NCBI GenBank assembly: GCA_026873275.1
Contig: JANTUC010000002.1
Location: forward strand, 3,323,909-3,387,908
Direction of reading: 5' to 3'
Source of the DNA: Pseudopithomyces maydicus
Taxonomy: Eukaryota > Ascomycota > Dothideomycetes > Pleosporales > Didymosphaeriaceae
Length of the DNA: 64,000 bases
The position numbers and the translations under genes were made by a program. Shown in pieces: positions 1-12,909 of this stretch. The number at the start of each line of letters is the position of its first letter. Within the stretch, counting starts at the first letter, position 1. The notes under the pieces were generated by a model. The model did not search any database, was not told where the DNA came from, and saw only the letters and a program-made list of their open reading frames with translations.

Positions 1-79
1 GCTTGGTACCAATCGGTTTGGCTACGGGGGCGGCCGCAGTAACGGTAAATAGAATGAACAGCGTAAGGTAATTCTTCAT
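1..79 (-). CDS. 5' end of a secreted-protein gene, cut by the window edge
   Basis: An ATG at 79 on the minus strand opens a reading frame that runs off the left edge without a stop after 26 codons. The start reads MKNYLTLFILF followed by TVTAAAPVAKP, which is a typical signal peptide: a Lys, a hydrophobic core, then a small-residue cleavage region near TAAA-AP. The rest of the protein is outside the window, so no function can be given. It is divergent from the UstYa-type gene starting at 860 and may share its 780-base promoter region. The signal peptide suits any small secreted protein; a RiPP precursor of the ustiloxin type is one option that the visible part neither supports nor excludes. 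Confidence 0.5.
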   Translation of the reverse strand, partial: MKNYLTLFILFTVTAAAPVAKPIGTK

Positions 80-859
80 TTTGGAGTCTTTTATTGACAG
101 TCTGTTGTATCTGTGCTGAGAGCGAAATGGTAAACAAGGATTCTCGCGTGAATACTAGAGCTTTGGTCCAAGTGGCAGTATGTATACGAAGTCCCCGCGT
201 TCGACGGCTACCGGAAGCTTATATTGAGCTGGGCGTTTGATACTTGGCTGAGCTACCTAGTGAGCAGAAATAGCTATAGCACCGTATTTCCACGAATTTA
301 GGCGTCTCAGCTTGTGACCACGGTGTAATATACGTAACCTGAGTTTTCCCCTCATTCGATTGTCTTATCGTCCAATTACGAGATGATTCCACTCAACAGG
401 AAACTCATGCATGCCTGAGAAACCGTTTTTGATGTTTAGTTTCCCCATTGGACAAGCATGATCACCCCTCATACCCTCACTCTTGGGAGTTTCAGTCTTT
501 TCGTGTGAGACCATTGGTTGTTACGTGTATATTGCCAATAAACACTGCATTGCTTTCGAAATCCCACCGATATAGTTCTGAGCAATGATACGTTCATGAC
601 CATCTGAAAACATGCAGGAAGAATGGCGTGACCTTGAGGGGGTTATGTCCAATTGGTTGTGATGCATCTGATCCAGAACCCGATTTGCGTCACCCACTTC
701 TAGTGCGATCATTCGGGTAAATAGAAGATGCCATAAACGAAGAACCAGATCCTCTCATACCTCTATACTGGCGATTTTCACAATCATTGTTGGCACTGTA
801 ATTGTTTTTGTCGTTAAATTCACTTACTAAACTACTGCTATTCTGAACATTTTTTCACC
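80..859. promoter_or_regulatory. Divergent intergenic region
   Basis: This region lies between the minus-strand secreted-protein start and the plus-strand UstYa-type start. No convincing ORF was seen, and no regulator motif was recognised with confidence. It presumably holds both promoters. Confidence 0.4.
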
Positions 860-1760
860 ATGGGCTCTCGAGTTTCGTATACTCGCGTCTCAACAAGAGA
901 AACATCTCCGCCTCTTCTTGGTGAAAAGTACGAACATGACGACACTCCAGAAGAGCGCGAAACGGGAAAAAGGCGCTCAAAGCAGAACATCTTTCATTGG
1001 ATGACTCACGGGCTCAGCTTGTCCGTCATACTTGCCTTGATCTTTCACGTGTGGAGTGGGGAACCTCTGCAGCCTCGTTGTCATAGACTCTTCAATTATT
1101 ATTGTACGAAACACTCACGGTGCAACATAGCTGTTCGAAAGCTGACATACCCACCCTTCAATAGCGCCTATGAGCAAAGATCTTGAGTCACAACCTTACG
1201 TGGAAACAAGGTTCAACGGCTCTCTTTGGCACAAATCCCCATTCAAAGGTCCACCATCAAAGAGTTCAATCGAGGCATGGGACTCAATAAAAGAATTCGG
1301 TATCATTAGCGCTACAGAGGACGACCTTGTTCGAATCAACAGGAGTCATAGCCTTAAGACTGCTTCAAAGTTTCCTGAGATCGCTGGGGGTGGTTACGTC
1401 GCAATGACCATGGGCACACATCAGCTGCACTGCCTGTCCTGGCTTTGGCGGGACCACCACCGGTCTTATTTTCCCGAGATGATGAAGAACAAGGAGGCTA
1501 TTCCCGAGATGTATGAGCGGCATTTTGAGCATTGCGTCGATTTCATTCGGCAGACCCTCATGTGCAACTTCGACATGGGGCTTCTTACATTCGATTGGGT
1601 CCTCGATCATCCCAACCCAGTCCCGAACACCAACTCAATGCATAAGTGCGTCGATTGGAGTGCTGCAGAGACATGGATGAAGAATCGCGCCGTAGAGGTT
1701 CCAGAAGGTTTCAAATGGGCGCAGCCAGAAGGTCAAGAAACATTGCCGTGGAATCCTTGA
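860..1760 (+). CDS. UstYa-family (DUF3328) oxidase-like membrane protein
   Basis: Two exons, 860-1103 and 1165-1760, join in phase across a 61-base GT-AG intron to give about 279 residues. After a hydrophilic N-terminal tail there is one membrane segment (around residues 50-65, LSLSVILALIFHVW). A YSP motif follows at the exon junction. The two family-defining HxxHC motifs are present: HQLHC at about 167-171 and HFEHC at about 201-205. UstYa proteins act in fungal RiPP and other secondary-metabolite pathways as oxidative cyclases, chlorinases or hydroxylases. Nothing in the sequence fixes which reaction this copy performs. No non-ribosomal peptide synthetase or polyketide synthase lies to the right, so any cluster must extend to the left. 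Family assignment is firm, substrate unknown. Confidence 0.88.
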
Positions 1761-2597
1761 GAGTATAGAGCGCCAGGTGTGCTGATAGAGTGGCTGCATC
1801 CGGATATAGGATTCCCGTCAGTTGCGAACAATGATTGCCTTTTTTCGAATCATTCATGTACTTCATGCAAGCTGAATGTGATATGTGTTGTGATATGTAC
1901 CGCGCTTTGCCATTTAGATCATGCGATAAGTAAGTAATTTAAGATCTTGTCAACGATTGGTGGTGAACCCATGCGCTTGGCAACGGTGGATGCAACCCGG
2001 AACCGGGCCGACGTAAGCCTTGCTAGGCAGCGCAATGAACAAATATGCCTTCTTGTGGACGGAAAACACTGGGAACATGATCATCTGAAGGATCTGAATC
2101 ATCTCACGGTCGCGCGAATTATCTTTCTTATCACATAGCAAAGCAAGAATCGAACGCAGTCGACGTTTCTATTTCCATTGCCAACAGTCAGCGACAGTGC
2201 AACTAGTGGACTCGAGACACTGACACAGCAGTGCTTGACCATAGTGACGATGAATTTGAAGATACCGTTTCCCGTAACGGGAACCACGCCGCAATGTCTC
2301 GCATCGTTTTGGAAGGTGTCACGCTGCTTCCTAGGGCAATAGGAAGTTTCGGCGCCTAAACTGTGCCTCCGAACAATTGTAACACACGTCATCCGCGCAA
2401 ACGCTCGCTGAGCTTGCAGAGCGTTTGAAGAAGAAGATCAAATGCTTGCGTGTGCAACAATGATACACGTCATAGAGAAGGATTGAAGTCAGATGAATCT
2501 GTTTGCATACATACATAGTATCTGCAATTTTCTCGAATGTTGATAACTTGTTCTTTCCGTCGTGCCCCAAACAAAGACAAATTTATCATTTGTATCC
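1761..2597. other. Intergenic, no gene seen
   Basis: Short ORFs here lack family signatures and overlap on both strands. The stretch probably holds the 3' UTR of the UstYa-type gene and the promoter of the permease. Confidence 0.4.
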
Positions 2598-4424
2598 ATG
2601 ATTCAAATCAAACAATCCGAGAAAATGAAAAGTTCGTCGGAAGTAGAGAACCCCTCTTCTGAGGCCCGATCGCAGGGCGCAGAAACGAAAAACGAAGAAT
2701 TACGTCGTGACCTTTCACAGCGACACCTAGTGAGTCCAACCGCGTAAAGAATTCACCAGCGTGGCGGCTTGATGCTTATCAAAGTTTGCTAGACTATGAT
2801 TGCTATCGGTGGAACCATAGGTCCGGGATACTTCATAGGAATGGGCACTGGGCTTTCAAACGCTGGGCCTGCGGGGTTGTTGATCTGTTTCGCAGCCGTC
2901 GGCCTGTTACTATGGACAGTCATACAAGCTCTAGGCGAGATGAGTGCTTTCATTGCTGTTTCTGGTGAGCAGGCGTTTTTATCACGAGGGGTATAGATCA
3001 GCAATTTCCTGACAACAGCTTCACAGGATCCTTCACTCACTACACCACCCGCTTCATTGATCCAGCTTTGGGTTTTGCGCTAGGTTGGAACTACTTTCTG
3101 TTGTGGTCTGGTGTTATTGTTGCAAATTATAGTACGTTGTCGGTCAACAAAGATTTCAACACTGCTAAGCTGGTCATCTCTAGATCACCTGGCGCTGATT
3201 TTAGACTTCTGGGAGACGCCGGTGCCCAGTTGGGGTTGGATTCTCATCTTCTGGTACGTTTGCTTATTCTGGCGACGAGATTACATCAGCTGAGTTTTTC
3301 CAGGTTCTTGTTTCTCGGCTTCGGGCTGCTAGGTGTCAGAGTATTCGGCGAAGCTGAATTTTGGTTCACCCTTGGTAAAATTCTAGCCCTGGGCTCGTTT
3401 GCCCTCTGTGCGATTTTAATCTCTACCGGTATAATCGGTGGAGAGAAAATCGGGTTCAAGTTCTATCACAATCCCGGGCCCTTTGGTAGTGACATCAAAG
3501 GTGTGTTCCAGACTTTCATTTTCGCTGCGCTTCAATACAGCGGCACCGAGATGATTGGCTTGTCTGCGGGAGAGTCAGATAACCCAGCAAAAGATGTTCC
3601 GAAAGCTATTAAAAACATCCTCCTCTGGCGTATTATAGGATTGTTTATGGGTGGAGCATTCTTCATCACGATCGCGGTCCCCTGGAGCGACCCAAATCTT
3701 TTGCATGCTGGAAGGAAAACAGCAAGCTCACCTTTTGCTATTGCGTTCACCCGCATTGGTTTACATGCTGGGGCACATGTCGTCAACGCCATTGTGCTCA
3801 TAACTCTATTTTCAGCCATCAACGGTACTCTATATGCTGGATCTCGTGCACTATATGGACTTGCGCAAGAAAAGGCAGCCCCTCGCATCTTTCTCTACAC
3901 GACTAAACAAGGAGTCCCAATTGTAGCATTTGTAACAATTAATCTTATCGGATTTGTTTCATTGATAAACCTCTCGTCTGGGGCAGGGACTGTATATACC
4001 TGGATCATCTCTATGATAGGTCTAGCTACTGTTATAACGTGTAAGTTCTAGTTCTCTTCAGGTGAAGCCTTTACTCAATCACTTTATAGGGGGCATGATC
4101 TGTTTCTGCCATATTCGGCTACGTCGTGCTATGACATTACAAAAGATACCAGATTCCGAGCTGCCTTTTCGAGGGTTTCTCTGGCCATATGGTACCTATA
4201 TCGGCTTCGGCGGCTCAATCTTCTTCATAGTCTTCCAAGGATGGACCTCTTTCGTGCCTTGGGACACCAAGTCCTTCTTCATGAATTACATCGTTCTAAT
4301 CTTGTTTTTCATCCTCACAATCGGCTGGAAGCTCTGGCACAGGACCAAATGGGTAAAATTGGAAGAAGCAGACATGCTGAGTGGTCGTAGAAATGCGCCT
4401 ATCAGAGAACTAGAACTGAGTTGA
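2598..4424 (+). CDS. Amino-acid permease (APC superfamily, fungal YAT type)
   Basis: Six exons (2598-2729, 2793-2964, 3027-3131, 3184-3253, 3304-4040, 4090-4424) keep phase throughout and give 516 residues, the usual size for this family. The first membrane helix carries the signature MIAIGGTIGPGYFIG; later landmarks are LGVRVFGEAEFWF and the stretch around ICFCHIRLRRAM. About 12 membrane helices are expected. It should be a plasma-membrane proton-coupled amino-acid importer; the specific substrate cannot be read. A second in-frame ATG at 2625 has an A at -3 and could be the true start, shortening the tail by nine residues. Confidence 0.9.
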
Positions 4425-4999
4425 TGATTCAGCATCTCTTCATACTTGTACATAGGGAAATATGTTGCTAGCGACCAAGATCAGCTGTGATGTCGTATCG
4501 CATCCGTAATTCGTATCTCGGAGGGTCGAAGTCCGTGGCTTGGGTTGCAGCCTCGCAACGTGGGAGGGCTGCGGATGAAAGAGGGGTGGCATTGCATCGG
4601 TCGAACAAGGATTCTTCGCAAAGACACGAAGCGTGGGTGGGATACGAACTTCCTACAGGCCACCCACAATGCTGGTGTCAGCCTATTTAACCATTGCGCG
4701 TTGATTCGCAGTTCGGTGCCCGACGTTTTAGTGTCCCTTTCAGGCGGAACAAGCTCACACCAAGGTAATACAAGCTCTTCCCAAGCTTTTGCTCAGTGAA
4801 CGTAAAAGAAACGATATGTGAAAACAGTGGGGATTTATGGTGACGTCAAGCGCACCGGCCATGTGCTGATGAGGCTTTCGCAATTCATCATATGACACAA
4901 GCAACTATAAACATAATGCTCTCGTAAAATACACTAGCTTGGATTTTTGTTTGATTCAGGCTTCATGTTATTCCTAGAGCCATGTTGTGGATATGTCTC
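4425..4999. other. Intergenic between convergent transporter genes
   Basis: The permease and the MFS gene converge on this stretch. Only short, unsupported ORFs are present; it likely contains both 3' UTRs. Confidence 0.4.
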
Positions 5000-6503
5000 T
5001 TACAGTGATGGCAGATCTCGGTCGTCGCTCATTTCATCGCTCCCGCGGTTGGCCTTCCTCTCGCGCACTATTAATAGTGCATATAATGAGGATGAAGCAG
5101 TCGCCAAGGCAGACATAGCTAATAGCACCGAATAGCCCGTCTTGTACCCTGGTGCATACTTGCTAAGGAAAGCAAAGGGACCGATGATACCTCCCAGGTT
5201 GCCGAAAGCTATCATAAAACCCGAACCCAACGCGCGCATTTTGTGGCCCCGAAGATTCATGAGATACCAACATACGGCGGTAGTTTGAGCACTCATCGCC
5301 CCCATCAAGGTCAGACAAATTCCCGTATATTGTAACGAGAAATTGCGATGCGGGGTGACACGGAGCATTATGAGCCCAGTGAGCAGAATAGCGTGGCCGA
5401 ACAGGACGAATGGAAGCCGCTTGCCAGTCTTGTCAGAAAAGTATGCCACGGCCAGACAAAGCCCAAAGGCAGAGGCCCACGGAGGAACTGAGCGTAGTTG
5501 AGTCTGGACAACCGTGTAGCCGAAGGTTTTTATAATCGTCGGCGTGAAGTATGCAAATGAATACACCGTGATTGTGATGGCTGGGGTAAGTGGTCAGATT
5601 TTTCTTTCTGTCTTCCTGGAAGGTGATACTTACAGAAATACATGATCGCACCCAGGTAGTTCCGGATGTCGCGAAAGAAAATGGCGAAGTCGCGAGAGGT
5701 CAAAGAAAATTTCTCGGGCTCATGGGACTTTGTCTTTGCCAGAATAAACTTCTTTTCATCCTCTGTCAGCCAGGTAGCTTCCTGGGGAAAGTCTGTCACC
5801 AGGAAGAAGGCCATGCCTCCAACGAACATTGTTGCTATCCCTTCCAAAATGAATATCCATCGCCAGTTCGCTAGTCCTCGCACACCATCCATATTAGCAA
5901 TCCCCGATGCCAATAAACCACCGAAGGCGCTCGATAGAATGACAGAGGATATATAGACCGTGAATCTCTTCTGTGCCTCTTCGTGCTTGTACCAGAAGCT
6001 GATCAGATAGAAACTACCTGGGAAGATACCAGATTCGGTAAGACCAAGGAAAAATCTAGTGGCAATAATTCCACTATAATTCTTCACGAATCCCTGGGCG
6101 ATGACAATGATACCGAACGAGAATATGCAGATAGAAAGCCATACATGAGGACTCAATTTTTTCAGCATGATATTTGATGGAATCTCGAATATGATGTATG
6201 GAACAAAGAGAATGGTTAGCGCAATGTTAGGCTGTCGTCCAGTCAAGCCCAAGTCTTCTGGCAGGCCCATGGTGAGAGCAGCTGATACATTTATTCTACG
6301 TATTTTCTTAGCTGAAAGATCTAGGGCTACGATTTCAGATACACATACCGGTCAAGGAAGGCTGCGATGTAAATCAGAACTAGCATAGGTAGAACACGGA
6401 AGTCGATTTTGCGAAGAAGCTTCGCCTCGTCTATCTGTGCGCTTCCGTCTTCCTCCAATAGGCTGGTCACTCCAGGCGATTCTGTCTCGTAGGCTTCCTT
6501 CAT
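5000..6503 (-). CDS. MFS transporter, anion:cation symporter type (allantoate/nicotinate permease-like)
   Basis: Three exons on the minus strand (6503-6349, 6295-5634, 5580-5000) join in phase to give 465 residues. The N-terminus is a short cytosolic tail leading to KIDFRVLPML and the first helix. The second exon holds GLTESGIFPGSFYLISFWY, the conserved loop of the Dal5/TNA1 group, and NWRWIFILEG. About 12 membrane helices are expected. Relatives import allantoate, nicotinate, pantothenate or other organic anions; the substrate is not determinable here. It converges with the amino-acid permease gene. Confidence 0.88.
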
Positions 6504-7627
6504 TGTGGGGGTTTTTCTCTGGAACCCTATCGTTGTCAAGTTCTTCCTGCAGTTTCCAGGCTCGGGACCCGAGGTTATGGCTGGACAATGTGGTGAACGC
6601 AAGGCTGTCGAGAAAGGTATGTGAAACAATGCTTCAAGTGGAGAAGAAGCGCACCATGTCCTCGAGACTGAATCGATGCAAGAAGATTGGTGTAGAAAAA
6701 ATCATATTCCATGTCGGTTGGCTACCTAATTTATGCCATGCGGATAAGCACCCGGACTCCAGTATGTTGGCATCAAATACAATCGCTTTCTCGGCTGCGA
6801 ATCCTTAATGGAATGGAGCAAACGCCGCAGATCCTGCATGATGAAACTTGCACAAATCAACGAATTGGGGCGCTTTGCCATGCTGCAGCAATTTCCTAAA
6901 CATCGTACCACAAGCGTGCCTCGTAACAGATGCTATATATACTTGACGTTGTGTATCGTCCGTTGCTACCATGCGTTGTTATCATGCGGTTTCCGTCCAT
7001 AGCAGCGATTTGTCCCTTGCGAGATATTGTACGCCACCGTCTGTTACAGGCTCGTAGGTCCGCCACTCGCGGTGCGGCAGATGGCGCACGGTTGTCCATA
7101 AGAGAAGGTGACACAGTGCCCATCTTACTATGCAAGGAAGGCTGCGGCGGTAACGAATGAAGCTGAAAAGATGGACCAACAAACTCCCAAATATGAATCT
7201 GTTTGCATGCTCTTTATATCGAGAGTATGCACTGTATTTACCCGGTGGTGGGCATCCCCAACCAATGTTCCGCCCCAATCAAGCACATCCGACGCATGGT
7301 GAAGAGGTCTTTCACTCTTTACCAAACTCACATCAACAAGGATGCTTGGGCCAGTTTGATTCCGTTGCAGCGCACTGCCAGAGACTGTGTTCTGTCTCGC
7401 GGCGAGGCTGGCTCGTTGCGCATCGTTATCGTGCTGACCGGCCTACGAGCGAGGCTGGCGGTTGCCTTCGCCCCTGCGGTGTGTGCCTGGTGTGGGTGGT
7501 TCAGACCCTAGCATAGGAGCCACACATACATAAAGCTTTTTCTCCACTGGTGGCGCCTCGTTCCGCTTTTGACATGACCCACTTGCTCTGACCTCCACTA
7601 ATCTGTAGAGCCGCAGGGCGCTCTATC
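6504..7627. other. Intergenic, divergent promoters
   Basis: The stretch separates the MFS gene (minus) from the rhodopsin-domain gene (plus). Several short ORFs overlap on both strands and show no signature; I see no supported gene. Confidence 0.35.
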
Positions 7628-9133
7628 ATGGCTTCCGCATCGGCTACATCATTTTCGAGTACGGTCAGTGCTTTCAAGCCAGCCCTGACGCCTCCGCCAG
7701 GAGTTTTCTCCAACCCTGAGCATCCCGAGACCCTCAAAAACCCAAGTACTATCGCGGTCTGTGTCAGTTGTGTTTTGACAACCCTATTCTTCTCTGCCCG
7801 CTGTTATTGCCGATACTGGATCAGAAACACGTTTATTTTCGAAGATGGTATGTGATTTCGCGAATTCGAGTCTGGACCTTTAGAACGGGATTGTAGTGCT
7901 AACCAGCATCAGTCATGGCAAGTATCGCCTGGGTATAGTCTCTCTTCTTTATCTGTTGTGTCTTCATTCTCACAGAATTATAATAGGCTATGACCGTCGT
8001 GAATGCTGCCCTTGTCGCTGTGACTATGAGGCGACATGGAGGCATGCACGCATGGGATATCACAATCGAGCAATTTCGCGAGGCTTCCTTTGTTAGTCTG
8101 CTCCTGTTCTGATGAGGAGTTACATTTTACTGATCATAAGCTAGTGGTTCAACGTTGTCGCTATACAATATGGGCTCGCAGTGTGTCTCACCAAGATCAC
8201 CCTGCTGATGTTGTATCGCCGTGTTTTCTCAACGCACCGCGGGTCGATGTTTGACATAGCTGTCATCTCGGTCATCGTTGTTCTATCACTGTTTTACGGA
8301 ATCACGACATTCTTCAAGATCTTTGAATGCAACCCGCGCGCAAAAATCTTCAACACGTCCCTCCCTGGGACATGCTTTGACATTTCGCAAATACTGAAAA
8401 CGAGTGGTGCTTTCAATACAGTCTCTGATTTTGTCATTCTGCTCCTGCCGCTCCACGCTGTTTCCAAGCTACGCATGAAGAAAAAGAAGAAGGTCCTGGT
8501 CATCTTAGTCTTTACTTTCGGTCTCTGGTATGTCCCAATCCCTCCCAATGTGTCACTTATGTCTAATAAAACTTTCCGCCAGTGCGCCCGTGTTTGCTAC
8601 TATTGGATTTGTGGTCCGACTACAAAGAAGCTCCAATAAAGACACCTCGTGGGGTCAGCCCATGATTCTTTTGTGGGGGTAAGTTCTTACATCGCTGATG
8701 ATTTTATCTTGTCCACATCCCCCTTCAGCGTCTACTGACACTACTATGTAGTCTTGCTGAGCTGACGAGCGGGAATCTCTGCGTCAGCTTCCCCGAGATG
8801 GGTCCCCTTCTACACCCCACCACCAGGCATAGCAGTCGCAATACCCCTCGCCGTCCGACCGCAAGTGAATTGGATCCTTACAAAGAGCCATCGGGTTTAT
8901 CCCACAAAATCAAATCAAGGATCAAGCGCGGTGACCCGTTTATGTCGACAAGTTTGTTTGGTACAAGAGGAACATCTACCTTGAATGAGGACGAGCGCTA
9001 TATCCAGCTGAACGATGTTAAGTATGAGTCGCAGGGCCAATCAGGTGAAAGACTTGAGGTTGTTCAAAAGCCCAAGCCTGCCAGGATCGTGGTTGATACT
9101 GAGATACGCGTCAGAACACATGAGACTATCTAG
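7628..9133 (+). CDS. Fungal rhodopsin-domain (PTH11/SAT20-like) membrane protein
   Basis: Six exons (7628-7847, 7913-7932, 7987-8091, 8145-8527, 8583-8678, 8752-9133) keep phase and give 401 residues; the second exon is only 20 bases. The protein has the fungal rhodopsin-fold layout: a first helix ending in FFSARCYCRYW, then FEDG, the segment HGGMHAWDIT, LAVCLTKITLLMLYRR, a Cys-containing extracellular loop, and PVFATIGFVVRL, giving about seven membrane segments. A hydrophilic tail of roughly 120 residues follows. Such proteins are abundant in plant-associated ascomycetes; a few resemble the PTH11 receptor, but most have no known role. Whether this one signals is inference. Confidence 0.85.
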
Positions 9134-9713
9134 ATAAGGCCTTATTAGTTTTCTCTCTGCTGAAACTATTCAAAAAATCATTACGAAGGTTAGTTAGTGA
9201 TAGATATATTTAAATTTAAAGATGGATTACTCTCATTAGTCACTATTCTATTGTCTTCTTAAAAGACCTTCTATATCATCCTATTTCCAGACAAACATAC
9301 TCAACTTAAAAATATTTAAGAGAATTTAAGCATATAGATTGTAGCAGAAAATAGCAAGAAAGATGATCCAGCGCTCTTACACAGTAAATAAATCTGAACG
9401 GCTATCAACATCATTAATTTTAAATAAACGTTCTAGAAAGTAGAAGTGCAATGTGTATTAGTAGGTTTATTGTATGTTATTTTATATTTCAGCATAGCCT
9501 GTTTTCAAATTTGCTGTGCTTTGGACACAGCCTCATTGGGGGCTGTCCTGTAGGCGCATTCCGGCTTGGCAGCCTTGTGACTTGATAAGACTGGGCAATA
9601 CTTTGTACAGTTATCCGCAAAATTGCAAAAGCAGGACCTCTCCATAGTAATGTCTGACTAGGTGCAGATCTGAAGAAATTGTCCAGAAATTCTTGTGCTT
9701 CACGAAGCCAGCG
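9134..9713. other. AT-rich intergenic spacer
   Basis: The first half (about 9140-9480) is strongly AT-rich with no coding signal. The second half leads into the next gene. Confidence 0.45.
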
Positions 9714-12087
9714 ATGGTGACTTCTTCTTCGACAGGGGTGTCTTCCACCGTCAATCCTCCGTCGACAACGTCCAATCAAACACGAAATCCGGTTGCTCCT
9801 GCCAGTGCACCCCAGGCACTAGTTCAAACCACCCGCAGCGGCGCACGCGGACCATCCCCAGCAACAAGCAGCACGGCTTTGGCATCGCCTTCTGTGAACC
9901 CTGCCAGTATCCAATCTGATACGTCAAGCATACCATCAAGACAGAACAAACAGACTAGTACGATCAATGCAACACCTTCGTTCAGCGTACCAAATCGTCC
10001 AGTGTCGGGTCCAGCACTACAGGCCGCCGGCCTAGGTCCCCAGAACGTACCACCCAATCCAGTGATAATACCGTCTAAAAAGCCGAGTGGCCATCCCAAA
10101 CGTCTTTCCATCCTGGAGATACCCATTGAATGGCGCTGGGAAATCTTTACATGGGCGATCGGTACGATCGCAATGGTTCTAATAGTAGCCTTGCTTTGCG
10201 TGTTCAAAGACAAGTCGAGCACGATCTGGAAGTCGACGGTGCAAATATCAGCAGTTGTGGCCATTCTCTCTCAACTCGCTCAATCAGCCCTGATCGTGTC
10301 TGTTTCTGCTACAATAGGTCAAGCGAAGTGGTCCACTCTTCAAGAAAAGCGCAAGACTATTGATGTTGAAAGGTTCGATGAAGCTATTCGGGGGCCAGAA
10401 GGAAGCATGAAATTGCTGGTTACAGCTATGCTCAATCCACGGTCGCCGGATATGAAGCGGCTTCACACGTAAGTGACACCTGTCTTCTCCAAAGATTGTC
10501 ATACTGATCAGCGCAGCCATCTCGCCCTAGTTGCTGCGTTGGTAACACTGCTGATGTTGGGATTTGGTGCATTTACGCAGCAAGCCGTAGCTACAAATAT
10601 GCGACATGTTGAGACCGAGACCCCATGCACTATAGCCCGAGCCCTTAGTTACAAAGCCACACCTTCAATGATCGCATTGGCACAGCCAAATGGGCCGTCT
10701 TCTGCAGCATTTCAAGATTTCTCCCCCAGTTACCTGGATGGAGGCCAGTTTAGCGGTATGCTTATTATCTCAGTCCACGATACCTGTATAGTTACTAACA
10801 TCGAGAGTAGTGGATACTACGTTGTCTAGTGCAATATTGGGTGGGATCACAACTTCGCTCAATCTCTCAGATGTAGCAGCATACTGTTCGACAAATGACT
10901 GCAGATGGCCGTCTTACCAAACCCTAGCGATTTGTAGTATGGTGGAGGATGTTTCCTCACAACTTGTTCGCCAAGATAACCACACAGATTCCAGTGAACA
11001 TTCATTCTATGCCGAGAACATGAACATGACACTACCTGTTCCAGAGCTATACGATACAAAACTTGGTAACCCGACTTTCCCTGGGCCCAACAACTTTTGG
11101 ATGGCTACCTCGCCTTCTTGGAGAGCGAATGAGAACAGCGTTAGGCCCAATCTAATTGCCGAGACATATGTCATCTATTTCTCTGCCTGTAGGGCTACAA
11201 ATGGCGAAGTCAGGAAACCAAAAACAGAAGAGTTATTAGCGGCACGATCAAACCTAACAAACTGGAGGGCAATGAAATCTTCTTTCGAGCTATGCATACA
11301 GAACATCACGACTTTGATTGTGAATGGAACAACAAACACATCCATGCTTGAGCGCGTTGACCAGCAACCATGGATGATTTACGATAATAATGGCGTCATA
11401 TCGAAAAACAAAACAGCCTTCTCCGACTCGATGGTCATGTATTCGGAAATTAGAAATACTACGCCTGGTACTCCCAGGCCGCAGTTTTCTGTAGACATAA
11501 CTTCAATGCGGGCACTCGGAGACATAATGCGACTGATCCTCAATGGTTCTACAACAATGAGGCAGGCGGACAAGAAATGGAAGAACTCCGAACAGATCAT
11601 CCTTGCACAGGATGTTTGTAGTAGCGATCCAGAAGTCTGCGATGCGGGCCCGGTCAACGATACTCAGGGCTTTCAAAACCGCATGCAAAACATCGCAGTG
11701 AGTTTGACAAACACGTAAGTCAAGGCCAAGTTTATCTGGTTTTGTCGCATGCTAAGTATTTTCGGTAGGCTGCGTAGAAACCCCCTAGGGCATGAGTATT
11801 TCCCAGGTACTACTTTTGTGGATGACCAATTCATAGATGTGAATTTTGCTTGGCTTGCGCTACCCATTGCGCTGTGGGTTATTGTCACAATTCTGTTGGT
11901 ATCTACAATATGGCATACAGTGAGAATGCGATTGCCATCGTGGAAAACATCCAGTTTGCCATACTTGGAAAGTCAGGTAGTTGGCAACAGAATTCGTACA
12001 CGGAACGATATAAAAAAATCGGCGAAGGACTCCTCTACTCAGTTGAAAGCCACCACGCTTGCGTGGCATCTAGAGAGGGCGAAATAG
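9714..12087 (+). CDS. DUF3176-type multi-pass membrane protein
   Basis: Four exons (9714-10468, 10517-10755, 10811-11714, 11769-12087) join in phase to give 738 residues. The first 110 residues are Ser/Thr/Pro-rich and look disordered. Then comes the DUF3176 core: a WRWEIFTW helix, a second helix, and LQEKRKTIDVERFDEAIRG, the conserved stretch after helix three. A fourth helix is followed by GAFTQQAV. A long ectodomain has many N-glycosylation sequons and paired Cys (for example CSTNDCRWPS). A final helix (ALWVIVTILLVSTIW) and a basic tail end the protein. This fungus-specific family has no known function. A second protein of the same architecture lies at 13837-15606 on the other strand. The 9714 ATG is the first in frame. 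Confidence 0.85.
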
Positions 12088-12202
12088 ATGCTTTCGGTCG
12101 AATTCATATTTGCAACAATGTAATAATACGCTCCATATGAGCCTGCTTTGCTCACCTCGAAACAAATAGAGTGCGATCCGCATCTATCCAGAGCCCTAGT
12201 AA

Positions 12203-12909
12203 TCATTTGAGCCTCCGAATAAAGACAGATATCATGAGCTGGAGAACAACTAGTTGAGAAGTCACATGTAAGAGACTACCAACGCCAGTAGTAGATGTGG
12301 GCGTGATGGAAGCGTTAGGAGGATCCGCAGAGGATTCGCCTGTAGGCGACCCAGTCGTCATCGGGAAGTCAGGAAAGATGATTCCTATCATCGAGTCAGC
12401 ACACCGTACTCACAACATCGCAACTTTTCGTTAGCACTGACCACTCGGCCCGTCTTCCCACCTCACCATGCTCGGTGCGGTATCGCCCGTACAAAAAGCC
12501 CTACACGGGCAACAGCCAATCGTACCCGAGAGCAAGGTAGCCAGACCACCACAGCATCCAGTAACTTGAGCAGTAGTGACGAGGTCGAAATCCGAGGGAC
12601 AGATGACTCTACTATGAGGGATGAGGGCAGGATTGTATGCTTGCGTGGATTCTACAAATGCAGCACACACTGCACCTGAGAGAGTTGATCCAGCTTCAAG
12701 ATCAGAGAGTATGGCGTCGACGTCAGTGGATGGGGTGTTACAAGCTCCTGGGGAGTAGTGTCAACGGCGGTAGTTATGCTAGGAGTAGGAATGATAAGAT
12801 CGGAGAATTCCATATCTTCGGTAATGGTATCGAAAGAAAACATTGAAAGATCTGAGTGAACATCTTCGATGTTTCTCGGTGCACTGGGAGGGAGCGCCAT
12901 GGCAGCCAT
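12203..12909 (-). CDS. Small Cys-rich surface protein with hydrophobic C-terminus (one-base shift)
   Basis: Two exons on the minus strand, 12909-12442 and 12384-12203, separated by a 57-base intron with a GTCAGT donor. The reading frame changes by one base at a G4 run (12732-12735 on the plus strand). Adding one base there makes the frame continuous and brings exon 1 to the phase exon 2 needs, giving about 216 residues. After an acidic, Ser/Thr-rich N-terminal part comes AILSDLEAGSTLSG, then a Cys-rich block with VICPSDF, TGCCGGL and GCCPCRAFC. The end is a Thr/Ser-rich stalk and a hydrophobic segment (LVVLQLMISVFI), which suggests a membrane or GPI anchor. No clear signal peptide is visible, so the 5' end may be incomplete. 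Function unknown. Confidence 0.55.
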
